From Methanosarcina siciliae T4/M (GTDB lineage Archaea > Halobacteriota > Methanosarcinia > Methanosarcinales > Methanosarcinaceae), in the NCBI RefSeq assembly GCF_000970085.1, contig NZ_CP009506.1, positions 930,001 through 994,000 of the forward strand: a stretch of 64,000 nt of DNA, given 5' to 3'. A program made the translations under genes and the position numbers. Below are positions 9,361-18,649 of this stretch, piece by piece. The first letter of the stretch is position 1. Each line of letters begins with the position of its first letter. The notes beneath the pieces are model-generated. The model was not told the origin of the DNA. It was given only the letters and a program-made list of their open reading frames with translations, and ran no database searches.

Positions 9361-9641
9361 CCTATCACTTCAGCGAATAAATCCTGAAAAGCGCCTGAGA
9401 GCAGAAAAACCGGAAATGCAATAAGCCCCGTAATTAATCGGAAGCCGTGCATGTCATCCGTTTTTGAAGCGAATCTCAGGTCTATCCCGACAAAGGTGGC
9501 CGAAATCAGGACCATAAATACCAGGGATGACAGCAGTCCGGAAAATCCTTTTACCTCAAATTCTATCAGGGGCGCTACTATCCGGATTGCCAAACCCGGG
9601 ATAAGAGCGGTTATCGTTTTCTCACCTCGCTCGACGCTCAT
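9354..9641 (-). CDS. Small membrane protein embedded between CobN-like and permease genes
   Basis: A 95-residue protein with three hydrophobic stretches, about residues 10-25, 33-52 and 68-88 (for example LLSSLVFMVLISATFVGIDL and LITGLIAFPVFLLSGA). Its ATG overlaps the CobN-like stop in an ATGA junction and its end overlaps the permease start by 7 bp. Such tight packing on both sides argues that it is a real gene made with the complex. I do not recognise the family. By position it could be a transporter accessory subunit, or a membrane dock for the chelatase; that is inference. Confidence 0.7.
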   Translation of the reverse strand: MSVERGEKTITALIPGLAIRIVAPLIEFEVKGFSGLLSSLVFMVLISATFVGIDLRFASKTDDMHGFRLITGLIAFPVFLLSGAFQDLFAEVIGC

Positions 9642-12600
9642 ATCCTTTCATTTGCGTTCACTTTCACGATACTGGTTACCCCGCCCTGGAATTCCCCTTC
9701 GATATCGCTCATTTTTTCTTCCATCCGGCTCTCTATTTCCAGGTATTTTTCTTTGAGCTTTTCGAGAGTTTCGGGGTTTGCATTCCAAAGCTTGCGGTGT
9801 TCAGCTTCGAGAAGTCTCCTTGCCAGGCTTTCGAGGGCATAGAGGTTGTTTTCCTCAAACCATTTTCTCATTTCGTCGTCGAGGACAAAGGTCTCGGCGA
9901 TTTCGTCAAAGACCCAGTCCCCAACGAGCTTTGTTGTAGCCTGCCAGCCGTACATATGGTAGACCCTGTCCGAGATAACCGTAGCTCCCTTGTACCCGTG
10001 GCGTTTCTTCCCTTCAATCCATTTAGGGTTCAGAAGCCTTGTTCTTGCAACCCGTTCAAGTTCGTCCTTCATATCTCTTATCCGGGGTCTTTCAGGGTCG
10101 TGGGTATCTGCAAAATATAAGTCCACATTGTTTTTGGAGAGTGTCCTGGCAGCTACGGTAAACCCGCCGTGGCTGCCGTAGATGTGGCAGCACTCCAGGA
10201 TGTCGTATTCATCCGAATCCCATTTGTCATAGGTGACCGTGATCCGTTTCAGGTTTGATTCCAGCTCATTCCGGGCAGCCTGCCCGTAGACCCCCTTTCC
10301 ATACGCATAACCGCAGAATTTTGTGAATATGCTTGCCAGGTCTTCATCGGTTTCCCAGGCCGAAGCGGCAACTGCCGTATTTACCCCGTAGTCATAGGTT
10401 CCAGGTTGCGTGGTGAAGACCCTCAGGGTAGCAAGCCTTTCAGGGCTGAGTTTTGTATCCGTTCCCTCTGCTTCAAGCTCTTTCATCCTCTCAAGGGCAT
10501 GCTTTTTGACAAAGTTCATTTCCTCGGGCTCGTCCAGGAAAGCAACCATACTTACGGCTTCATCCACGAGCTCAAATGCCCTGGGCATCCCGTCTCTGAG
10601 CATGCTTGAGAGCTGTATGGTACAGTCAATCCTGGGCCGTTTAAGCTCGTTTAGGGGAATTACTTTTAAGCCTTTGACCCTTGACCCGTCCCATTCCACA
10701 CGTACCCCGAGGGTATAAAGGATCTGAGAGAGCAGTTCCCCGTCTGCCCTGAAGGTATCAAAGAACCTGAAAACAAAACCCACATTTTCCGGGTAGCCCT
10801 CGTTTTCATGCAGGTACTTGCGGAAGAAGTTCTCTGCCAGTTTCACACCCACTTTCCAGGCGGCAGGGGTCGGGATTTTCCAGGGGTCAATGGCATAGAA
10901 ATTCCTGCCCGTTGGCAAAATTTCTATTTTACCGCGAGCAAGGGCTCCAGAGGCGCCTGCTTCCACATGTTCGGCGTTAAACCCGCGCAGGAGATTGTTG
11001 ACCTCATCCGGGGTCCGGTTGATTTCCGGGAGAAGGTCTTCTGCCAGCCTGACCGATTTGACAATCTTTTCAAGACCGGGGGAATGGAACTCGAGGCTCT
11101 GCCCTGTAGCGACAGACATTTCCCACTTTGATATCTCAAAAATTTCTTCATCGGAAATTAAGTCTCTTTCAAGGACTCCTGTCATAATTCCCCTGGCAAT
11201 CTCCGTGCAGGTGTCAAGAAGTTTGCTCCCTGTCATGCCGAATTCCCGGATGAACGCAGTGTGGTCGTCCAGTATGCTGTCATAGTCAAGCCCTATGGCT
11301 TCCAGGATTCCCCTCCTTATAGACGGGGCATTCCCCTGGTCAAACCTCAGGATTGAAACGAGCATGTCAACCAGGGCTTCTCCTTCCGGAGCCTGCCCCA
11401 GGATGTGGAGTCCGTCCCGTATCATGGTTTCCCTGACCATGTCCATCTGGTCGTGCAGGTATTCCATATAGTCTTCAAAAGTTTCGAAATCACTGATCGA
11501 CCTGGGGAAATTGGCTGCTGCAGCTTTTTCCGCGATTATTTCCTGCAGTACTCTTGCCCTCCCGAGGTCTTTTGTTAGCATTGCCCTTTTATATTCCTCA
11601 AGGGGTTCTTCCAGTTCTTCCAGCACCCCATAGGTTTCTGCAGCAGCCATCACGGGGTGGAGGTGGTCCACAATTACCGCGAGCCCTCTCCTTTTGGCGA
11701 CGGACCCTTCCATGGGGTTGCTTGAAACGTATATGTACAGGTGGGGCATGCTCCCCACACATATCTGGGAGAAGCAGGATGACGACTGGGCTACCGTTTT
11801 CCCTGGAAGGAGTTCGATATTCCCGTGCGTGCCCACGTGAACCATGACGTCGGCTCCAAACTCCTTTTCTATCCATTTGTAGTAGGCAAGGTACTGGTGC
11901 GGGGGAGTGATGTCCGGGTCATGCAGGATCTTGCAAACGGTCCCGTCACACCGGGCTCCTGCGCATCCCCTCTTGGGCTGCAGCCCGATAAAGACATTTC
12001 CGAGATCAAGGCCCGGGATTGTGATACTGTTCTCATGGAGGGCAAGACTCAGCTTATCTACCCTTTCGAGCTTTTCAATACCCTGTTCAAAGGGGTTGCC
12101 CCAGCCTTCAAAGACTTTATTTCTTGCATCCTCGGGGAGTTCATAGAGCCACTCTTTATATGTCTCAAGGGGAACAAAGCCAGCAGCTCCTCCATGCTTG
12201 ATTATTTCGCTCAGGGGGGTCCACCGGAATTCGCTTATGGCTTTTTTCTCAAGTATTGTATCGATAAGCTCTTTTCCATTTTCAGGGACCCAGTTGAGAA
12301 AATATCCTTCCTCTTTGAGCCTTTTCAGAATAATTGAGACGCTTTCCAGGGTGTCGAGCCCAAACCCCGCTCCTACTGTCGCCTCCACTCCGCTCTTGCA
12401 GGGGGAATTGTGTAAGATTATTGCGACCTTTTTTTCGGAATTTGGTTTTCTCCCGAGTTCGATCCATTTCCCTACCCTGCGAATAAGGAAATCTATCTGG
12501 TCATTAATGGGTACGGGGTCCTGAACCTCTGTTCCGGTCACAGAGTCTAGCTTTTTTTCGGCGGTGCCTATTATGATCGGTTCTGCAAGCCCGTCAAATT

Positions 12601-13540
12601 CGGGTAGTGCAACACTGATTATAATCTGGGGGATGCTAAGCCCTTCCGGGTTTGCTTTCCATTCTTCGGGGGTCTGGGAAGAATGAATCATTTTCAGGCA
12701 TGGGACATTTAGTTCCTTGAGGATGTTTGTTTTTTCCTGGCCTATGCTTCTGCCCTTCCCGCCCTTGAGGTTGAGAAAAAATGCGGCATAAATGACCGCT
12801 GCATCAACAAGGACTTTTCCGCCCTTCATAAAGTATTTCCTGATGATCTCGTCCGAGCTTCCTCCGGGAGACCATTTGTCCTGGATGGCGGCAATCACCC
12901 CAAAGTTTTTTTCTTCCAGTTTTCGGATAAGGGCGTCAAAGACTCCCAGGGAGTCCTCCATATAGTAAAGGTTGGGGAAAAGAAGCCCTACGGTCTTGAA
13001 CATGCTTTTCCCGTTTTCCGAATACCATTCAAGGTAACTTTCAAGGTCTGTGAAAATCTCTCCTGCGTCCGGGTGGTATATGCCCGAAGAGGGGACCTCA
13101 ACAGGAGGATTTACCTCGTGATTGTTTTTCCCGGCCAACTTTCCGGCATAAAGAAGCAGATTCTCTATATTTTCCGGGCCACCATAATTCTGGTAATTCC
13201 AGAAGACCTTCAAATGCCGGGGGGAGACCGTGCCAAGGGCAGCGCACATTGGGGAGAGGGGAATGATAGGTTTTGATGTGCGCTTTTTTAACTCTTCCAT
13301 ATCCGCAAAAACCCCTTCGTAATCAGGGGGGAAACTGATCAGGATCGCATCGGCTTCCTTTTCAAACCATTCCATTAGGGCCTGAGGCACCCCGGGGGGA
13401 GCATCCTCATCGAGAAAGTTTTCAAACCTTGCAGTGACCTCAAATCCCTTTTTATTCAGGTTTTCAATCGCACTGCTGTATGTTTTAAGCATCAGGCCCC
13501 GGCTTGGGCCGTAAACTGCTAATACCCCTCCGATTTTCAT
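9638..13540 (-). CDS. cobN: CobN/BchH-type chelatase large subunit
   Basis: A 1300-residue protein, the usual length of the large subunit that binds the tetrapyrrole and metal in cobalt and magnesium chelatases. It starts MKIGGVLAVYGPSRGLMLKTYSS. Typical family landmarks include the central GLDLGNVFIGLQPKRGC, the YYKWIEKEFGADVMVHVGTHGNIELLPGK region containing the conserved H-G-N-E signature, and the C-terminal HPERPR-like segment DTHDPERPRIRDM followed by RLLNPKWIEGKKRHGYKGA. It would work with an ATP-driven ChlI/ChlD pair, here supplied by the fused gene at 3397-5511. Methanogens make cobalamin and F430 with small class II chelatases, so its substrate here is uncertain. It lies 3 bp after the binding-protein gene and overlaps the small membrane protein. 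Confidence 0.9.
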   Translation of the reverse strand: MKIGGVLAVYGPSRGLMLKTYSSAIENLNKKGFEVTARFENFLDEDAPPGVPQALMEWFEKEADAILISFPPDYEGVFADMEELKKRTSKPIIPLSPMCAALGTVSPRHLKVFWNYQNYGGPENIENLLLYAGKLAGKNNHEVNPPVEVPSSGIYHPDAGEIFTDLESYLEWYSENGKSMFKTVGLLFPNLYYMEDSLGVFDALIRKLEEKNFGVIAAIQDKWSPGGSSDEIIRKYFMKGGKVLVDAAVIYAAFFLNLKGGKGRSIGQEKTNILKELNVPCLKMIHSSQTPEEWKANPEGLSIPQIIISVALPEFDGLAEPIIIGTAEKKLDSVTGTEVQDPVPINDQIDFLIRRVGKWIELGRKPNSEKKVAIILHNSPCKSGVEATVGAGFGLDTLESVSIILKRLKEEGYFLNWVPENGKELIDTILEKKAISEFRWTPLSEIIKHGGAAGFVPLETYKEWLYELPEDARNKVFEGWGNPFEQGIEKLERVDKLSLALHENSITIPGLDLGNVFIGLQPKRGCAGARCDGTVCKILHDPDITPPHQYLAYYKWIEKEFGADVMVHVGTHGNIELLPGKTVAQSSSCFSQICVGSMPHLYIYVSSNPMEGSVAKRRGLAVIVDHLHPVMAAAETYGVLEELEEPLEEYKRAMLTKDLGRARVLQEIIAEKAAAANFPRSISDFETFEDYMEYLHDQMDMVRETMIRDGLHILGQAPEGEALVDMLVSILRFDQGNAPSIRRGILEAIGLDYDSILDDHTAFIREFGMTGSKLLDTCTEIARGIMTGVLERDLISDEEIFEISKWEMSVATGQSLEFHSPGLEKIVKSVRLAEDLLPEINRTPDEVNNLLRGFNAEHVEAGASGALARGKIEILPTGRNFYAIDPWKIPTPAAWKVGVKLAENFFRKYLHENEGYPENVGFVFRFFDTFRADGELLSQILYTLGVRVEWDGSRVKGLKVIPLNELKRPRIDCTIQLSSMLRDGMPRAFELVDEAVSMVAFLDEPEEMNFVKKHALERMKELEAEGTDTKLSPERLATLRVFTTQPGTYDYGVNTAVAASAWETDEDLASIFTKFCGYAYGKGVYGQAARNELESNLKRITVTYDKWDSDEYDILECCHIYGSHGGFTVAARTLSKNNVDLYFADTHDPERPRIRDMKDELERVARTRLLNPKWIEGKKRHGYKGATVISDRVYHMYGWQATTKLVGDWVFDEIAETFVLDDEMRKWFEENNLYALESLARRLLEAEHRKLWNANPETLEKLKEKYLEIESRMEEKMSDIEGEFQGGVTSIVKVNANERI

Positions 13541-13543
13541 GTT

Positions 13544-15115
13544 TCACTCCTCGCTGAAGTACGCTTTTTTGAAGGGGATGAATCCGTCAAAACCGTGTCT
13601 TAACTCAAAATTCTTGAATTCTTTCTTTGCAGTGCCTACTTTCACAGGGTGCATCAGGAAAGCACAGACACACTCGTCCATGATTACCTCCTGCATCTGG
13701 TCGTAGAGAGCTTCCCTCTGCTCGGGATCCACGGTGCTCAGGGATCTGAAATAGAGTCCGTCAAAGGTTTCATTGTTCATGATAGGGTACGTACCCTTCG
13801 AGCAGAAGAACATGAACAGGTAGGGGTAGGGGTCAGTTTCTCTCTTTCCGTAGTTGGGGATCGTAGCCATGTCAAAGTCTTTTTCCTTTAATGCAGTCTG
13901 GTAAGCTCCGCTTTCAAGTACTCTTATGTTAACTTTTATTCCTATTTTTGAAAGCTGGGCCTGAATTACCTCTGTCATGGCTCTGTAATAGGGCCTGGTA
14001 TTCGCATCAATAAGGTTTATTTCGAAGGGTTTTCCGTCTTTTTCTACAATCCCGTCTCCGTCCTGATCTTCCCATCCCGCTTCTTTTAGGAGTTCGGCGG
14101 CTGTTTCAGGGTCATAGGCGTATCCCTCGATTTCGGTATTCGTCCAGGGGATAGAATCATCATAACCTATAGGGCCTACGGCCGGAATGCCATATCCTTC
14201 AAGGACGGAATCAACCAGTTCCTGCCTGTCAATTCCATAGTTTACAGCTTCTCTTATTTTCTTGTCACTGAAATATTCACTTTCCACGTTGAACCCGATT
14301 ATGTCAATCTGGGCATCGGGCCTTGTATATATTTCAAATCTCGGGTCTTCCCCAAGCCTCTTAACGTCTGATAGTCCTATTCCGGAGATGTCTGCCCCGA
14401 TAACATCCAGTTCTCCTGCTTCGAATGCTATAACCTGGGTGCTTGCATCCGGAATCGCTTTAACGATCACTTTCTGGATTTTTGGGGCTCCTCCCCAGTA
14501 ATCGGGATTTGCCCTAAGGGTGATTTCCTCTCTGGAATAGTTTTCAAGAATAAATGCACCTGTGCCGATTGCTTCCTTAAACTCTCCATCACTGTCATAG
14601 CAATTGGGACAGACGATCCAGGCCGCAGCGACTTCATCAAGGAAGGGCCCAAAGGGTTTGCCCAGAGTGACATTCAGGGTGTAATTATCTATTACTTCTA
14701 TGGATTCCACTGTAAGACTGTACCTGCTGGCAGAATCTCCAAAGGATTTATTAAGGGAGTAACTCGCGGTATATGCGTCAAAGGGAGTTCCATCGTGGAA
14801 TTTCACTCCCTCGAGCAGGTGGAGTATCCATGTTTTACCGTCTTCGGTCCTTTCCACTGAAGACGCAAGGGCCGGATGAATGCCTTCCCTATCCGAAACC
14901 AGTAAAGTATCAAAAATTAATGGACGAGTATGCCACGAGGTTGAAGTGCCGAGAAGAGGATCCAGAAACAGTTCCCGGTCTCCCACCGGAACTGTCACTT
15001 CCTGTTTCAGATCTGTTGTTTCTTCTTTAATACCGGTATTTTTCGCACTTTGAGAAATACATCCTGAGAAGATTATTGAAATTGTAAGTAAGACCGTGAT
15101 AATTTTTAATTTCAT
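13544..15115 (-). CDS. Extracellular solute-binding lipoprotein, Opp/Dpp/Nik family (family 5)
   Basis: A 523-residue lipoprotein: signal MKLKIITVLLTISIIFSGC with the lipid-anchored cysteine at 19. The family 5 binding-protein hallmarks follow: DTLLVSDREGIHPALASSVE, the segment WILHLLEGVKFHDGTPFDAYTA split as expected, and IREAVNYGIDRQELVD. Family members bind peptides, nickel, nickel chelates or haem. It is the first gene of the operon and presumably delivers the ligand to the two permeases downstream. The CobN-like gene begins 3 bp after its stop, so the binding protein and chelatase are translated from one message. Confidence 0.9.
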   Translation of the reverse strand: MKLKIITVLLTISIIFSGCISQSAKNTGIKEETTDLKQEVTVPVGDRELFLDPLLGTSTSWHTRPLIFDTLLVSDREGIHPALASSVERTEDGKTWILHLLEGVKFHDGTPFDAYTASYSLNKSFGDSASRYSLTVESIEVIDNYTLNVTLGKPFGPFLDEVAAAWIVCPNCYDSDGEFKEAIGTGAFILENYSREEITLRANPDYWGGAPKIQKVIVKAIPDASTQVIAFEAGELDVIGADISGIGLSDVKRLGEDPRFEIYTRPDAQIDIIGFNVESEYFSDKKIREAVNYGIDRQELVDSVLEGYGIPAVGPIGYDDSIPWTNTEIEGYAYDPETAAELLKEAGWEDQDGDGIVEKDGKPFEINLIDANTRPYYRAMTEVIQAQLSKIGIKVNIRVLESGAYQTALKEKDFDMATIPNYGKRETDPYPYLFMFFCSKGTYPIMNNETFDGLYFRSLSTVDPEQREALYDQMQEVIMDECVCAFLMHPVKVGTAKKEFKNFELRHGFDGFIPFKKAYFSEE

Positions 15116-15668
15116 CTTTTCGTCTCCGAAGCATCATACCGTGTTTTTAATCCAATCCTTCCAGTTTGGCATGAAAATTAGCTAAGTACCCTGAATTTTT
15201 GCGAGTTAGGTGACTTTTTTCTTAAACCGGTGCTCTTTTCCTCATTTCGCACTTTTTTTATTTTTTATTTCAAATTCCCTCACAAATATTGTTACTAAAA
15301 AAGTTTTTTCGCTTTCTGCCACATGGTTTCCTGTTATTTTTGATGGTTTACGGACTTTGATATACGAAATACGCTTTCAGCTTATCAGTTCTATTTTTTT
15401 TATTTTATATCTCAAAATCCATATTTCCTTTTCTTAAAATGTACTATCGCAATTTTACTTATAAATCTGCCGATTTTTGTATTAATTTATGCTAATTATT
15501 TGATATAATATCTGATAAATTATTATTATTTTCAAATATCATGTTAATAAATTCTTTTCATTCTTTGTAGTTTGGTCGTGCACCTTTACGTGTTTGATAT
15601 TTTTGAAAAAAGCAGGTCTGACTCTGACTCCGAATACCCTGAATTCTGCCCTGCCCGAGTTTAGCCAG
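15116..15668. other. Long AT-rich spacer upstream of the chelatase/transporter operon
   Basis: About 550 bp with no credible gene. It must hold the leftward promoter of the binding-protein operon. Several TATA-like stretches occur between about 15420 and 15550, but I cannot choose one. I looked for a NikR-type inverted GTATGA site and for a cobalamin riboswitch and found neither. A single GTATGATG on the minus strand close to the start codon has no matching half-site. Confidence 0.35.
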
Positions 15669-15733
15669 CAGAGTTGCGGCTCTGCAGTACGCTGTCTGTT
15701 TCGCTCCGCTCAAGCAGACTACTTTATAAATTA
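15669..15733. repeat. Dispersed intergenic repeat, copy 1
   Basis: About 65 bp made of two small hairpins: CAGAG-ttgcgg-CTCTG, then GTCTGTTTCGCTC...GCTCAAGCAGAC, an imperfect palindrome. The same sequence recurs at 21463-21523 with only a few differences. A partial copy with the second hairpin only lies at 55304-55353. All three are in non-coding DNA. Confidence 0.7.
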
Positions 15734-16330
15734 GGGACGGGTGCTTCACTCAGCCGAACTAAATTAAGATTTCTTCCCATACAACCTTGTTCGCTATACC
15801 GTGTCGTTCTTTTCCCGCTAGACGCAGGAGAGCGGTCTTTTCCAAGAAGAAAAAATAGAAGAAATAGAGGACGTAAATATGAATGAAAACAACATGCTAG
15901 CAAGTAAAAACTTCAGAGACGCTTTTGAGTAATAAATAGAATCAAAAAGGTCAAAGTGGCAATTTCAGTCTTTTTCCTGTTCATTTTTGTCATCTTTCTG
16001 AAATGTAATTACGGAATGGATTCAGGAGATTCTAGAGTTCTACTCTTGTGGATCTTTTTTCTGCCATTAATTCAGGTGAATTCTCAGATGTCTTATTTTT
16101 TTCTTAATTTTAACATTTGTTTTTAATTTTTAGAACGTATTTTTTCTTATTTGGTTATTAATAATAAGATATGTATTATTTATTTCCTGTATTTTATGTA
16201 TTATTTAGTGTTACAAATCGACATATTTATATGACTACACTCTCAATTATGTGTTACTTTTTCCAGTTGAATTCTTCTTTGAGTTCAAAGATGCACAATC
16301 TAAATTCCTGTGTTGTATCGAGGTCTATTT
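15734..16330. other. Spacer and promoter region before the S-layer gene
   Basis: About 600 bp of AT-rich DNA. A TATA-like stretch ACATATTTATATGAC at 16221-16235 is the best promoter candidate for the S-layer gene; it would give a leader of roughly 75 nt before the ATG at 16331. A 17-codon frame at 15879-15932 with GAGG just upstream is noted but not called. Nothing else is evident. Confidence 0.4.
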
Positions 16331-18463
16331 ATGAAAAGAAAATTTCATCTTCTTTCAGTTACGATAATTCTTACAGCGGCTCTTGTATCGATTGTTTATG
16401 TAAGTTCGGCAGCTTGGTTTGCCTATGAAGCCCGTGGCCCGATTATTAATTCCAGTAATAATTGTGAATATCTCTGCTGGGGCGGTTCAAACTGGGGTCC
16501 TCTTTATTGGGAAATTAATAATGAAGCGTCATACACCGAGTTCCTCTATTATGAAAACATAGGAGACAGCAGCAATCCTCCGATAGGCGGTAAGAATTGC
16601 ATTATAGATGAAGGTGAACTCATCTATTCTACGGCTCCCTACTCTAAAGCCTATAAAGCAAGCAGTAAAGGGGGTAGTACAGAGGTTGACAGTTACTGCC
16701 GGATTCCCTGGATGTGTAAAAAATATGTAGCTGTTGGAGGAGATGCCCGGAAGATCACACCTATCGTTATTGAGCAGGGTTCAAGTGCTGAAAAAATTAC
16801 TAAAGTTGGGGAGTCCTGGGACCTTGGGAAAAACTACAGTTTAATGTGTAACCAGGTTGATACCGATGGAGGGAAGGTCTGGCTTTCCCTTTACAAAAAC
16901 GGAGTTGAACTCGAATCTGATATTCTTGATTCGGAATCAGCTGATTCGAGGACTTTTGTGGCAAAAGACAGTTTTGCTGATATGGACGATGCTGTTTACT
17001 TTGTAACTTATGCGGATACTGTTTTCAGCAGTGCCACTGATAATTTTGTAAGGCTTAAATACACCTGGCTAATTGATAAAGACGATGTCAACATTATTAA
17101 GCTGGACGATAAATTCGGAGGGATGGAATGTACCGAAGCTTCCGAAAACTTGATCAAATTGTCAAATGCAAATAGAATGGAACTCAAGATCGATGGAGAT
17201 ACGTTCTTCACAGATGATATGTACATTAAAACTTCTGCCCTGATGCCAAGATCGGGTGCAATTTCCAAAGTGAGATATTATCTCTATGCTTCGAAAATAT
17301 ACACTACTCCCGATGAAACTTATGAGCTTCGGGGAAACACTTATAATACCAGCTCCGGTACCTCTATTCTCTGGAATAATTCCCTGTGGAGTGCGTTTTA
17401 TTTCGACATTAAAGACCCTGAGACTTCATTGAAATACTCCGAGAATCTCTACTATCAAAATATAGAGGGCTCCGAATATCCTGCAATAAATAATACTTCT
17501 CCCGGCAGTAACGTGATAGACGAAGGTGAACTTGTCTATTCTACTAGCCCTTATGAAAAAACATACCGGGTAAAATTAGATCACTATTTTGAGGTCCAGA
17601 AGGTTGACAATTATCCGGTTGTTTACTGGCTGGGTAACCTTTATGTGGCTATCGGCGGAGATGCTCGGAAGATCACCCCTGTTGTCGTTGAACAGTATTA
17701 TGAACAGGAAAAAGTCCTTAAGGTTGGAGAGTCCTGGGATCTCGGCAAGAATTATAGCCTTATCTGTAACCAGTTCGATGAAGATGGGGGCAAGGTCTGG
17801 CTTTCTCTCTACAAAGACGAAGTGGAACTTGGTTCTGAAGTCCTTAATGTCAGTACAAATGATGCTGATGACCGTATTTTTGTGGAAACAGCTGACTTTG
17901 CAGATAAAAAAGATGTTATTTACTTTGTCACTTATGTGGATAAAGCTTTCAAGAGTGAATCGGATACCTTTGTAAAACTTATGGCTACCTTACTTCTCGA
18001 CAAAGACACTGTAATAACTATTGAGATTGATGACAAATTTGGTGAAATGAAATGTGTCGAAGCTTCTGAAAATTCAATCAAACTGGCTAATGAGGATCCC
18101 ATAACTCTTGAACTGGATGACGATACTTACTTTACGGATGACATGTACTTTACGACATCTAAAGCCCATGAGGATGGAGGATTTTCCATATATCCTGCCA
18201 AAGAGGTTACGGTTAGCTCTGGCTACGGTAACTTTGGAGACTCCGAAACGAATGAGGAGATTCTGGTGCAGGATTCGGCTGATAGCCCAAAAACAGTTGA
18301 AGTTGATCTTGCTTCTCAGCACAACGATACGGCCCAGGAAACTGTAGAGAATGAATCCGCAGGACAGACGAATGATGCTGTAAAATCTCCTGGATTCGGA
18401 GTCTTATCTTTAATTCCGGGACTTTTTACGGTTTTATTGCTTTCAAGAAAAAGCGATTTTTAA
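16331..18463 (+). CDS. S-layer protein, two S-layer domains with C-terminal anchor
   Basis: The start used is the ATG at 16331 (MKRKFHLLSVTIIL), which gives a normal signal peptide; an upstream in-frame GTG at 16310 would add seven residues before it. The 710-residue product carries two tandem domains, roughly residues 35-305 and 315-600. They repeat each other closely: VAVGGDARKITP / VAIGGDARKITP, GESWDLGKNYSLMCNQ / GESWDLGKNYSLICNQ, and DGGKVWLSLYK in both. A low-complexity Ser/Thr/Glu-rich linker leads to a final hydrophobic helix (LSLIPGLFTVLLLSRK). This is the full architecture of Methanosarcina lattice-forming proteins, so it may be a main or alternative S-layer subunit. Confidence 0.9.
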   Translation: MKRKFHLLSVTIILTAALVSIVYVSSAAWFAYEARGPIINSSNNCEYLCWGGSNWGPLYWEINNEASYTEFLYYENIGDSSNPPIGGKNCIIDEGELIYSTAPYSKAYKASSKGGSTEVDSYCRIPWMCKKYVAVGGDARKITPIVIEQGSSAEKITKVGESWDLGKNYSLMCNQVDTDGGKVWLSLYKNGVELESDILDSESADSRTFVAKDSFADMDDAVYFVTYADTVFSSATDNFVRLKYTWLIDKDDVNIIKLDDKFGGMECTEASENLIKLSNANRMELKIDGDTFFTDDMYIKTSALMPRSGAISKVRYYLYASKIYTTPDETYELRGNTYNTSSGTSILWNNSLWSAFYFDIKDPETSLKYSENLYYQNIEGSEYPAINNTSPGSNVIDEGELVYSTSPYEKTYRVKLDHYFEVQKVDNYPVVYWLGNLYVAIGGDARKITPVVVEQYYEQEKVLKVGESWDLGKNYSLICNQFDEDGGKVWLSLYKDEVELGSEVLNVSTNDADDRIFVETADFADKKDVIYFVTYVDKAFKSESDTFVKLMATLLLDKDTVITIEIDDKFGEMKCVEASENSIKLANEDPITLELDDDTYFTDDMYFTTSKAHEDGGFSIYPAKEVTVSSGYGNFGDSETNEEILVQDSADSPKTVEVDLASQHNDTAQETVENESAGQTNDAVKSPGFGVLSLIPGLFTVLLLSRKSDF

Positions 18464-18649
18464 GCATCTCAGGTTAGGGAGCTTTTCCAGGTGCTCCTTT
18501 TATTACTTTTTTTCTAATAGATAGGTTCCAAAATTTGTTTTTCTGTCCTGGCTTAAATGATAGTTTAATAAGCTCGTATACATCATTCTTTTTTGCATCT
18601 CTACACTCAACAAAAGCTATATGTCTATCTAGAGCCGTAAACCCTGCCT

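Noticed and set aside
15000..15200. Cobalamin riboswitch or NikR operator before the chelatase operon
   Set aside because: No paired half-sites or conserved riboswitch core were found; a lone GTATGA is not enough.
15558..15749. 63-codon frame on the minus strand
   Set aside because: It lies across the dispersed hairpin repeat and has no family resemblance; the frame is a by-product of the repeat.
15879..15932. 17-codon frame (MNENNMLASKNF...) with GAGG upstream
   Set aside because: Too short to support; no sign of conservation can be judged from one sequence.
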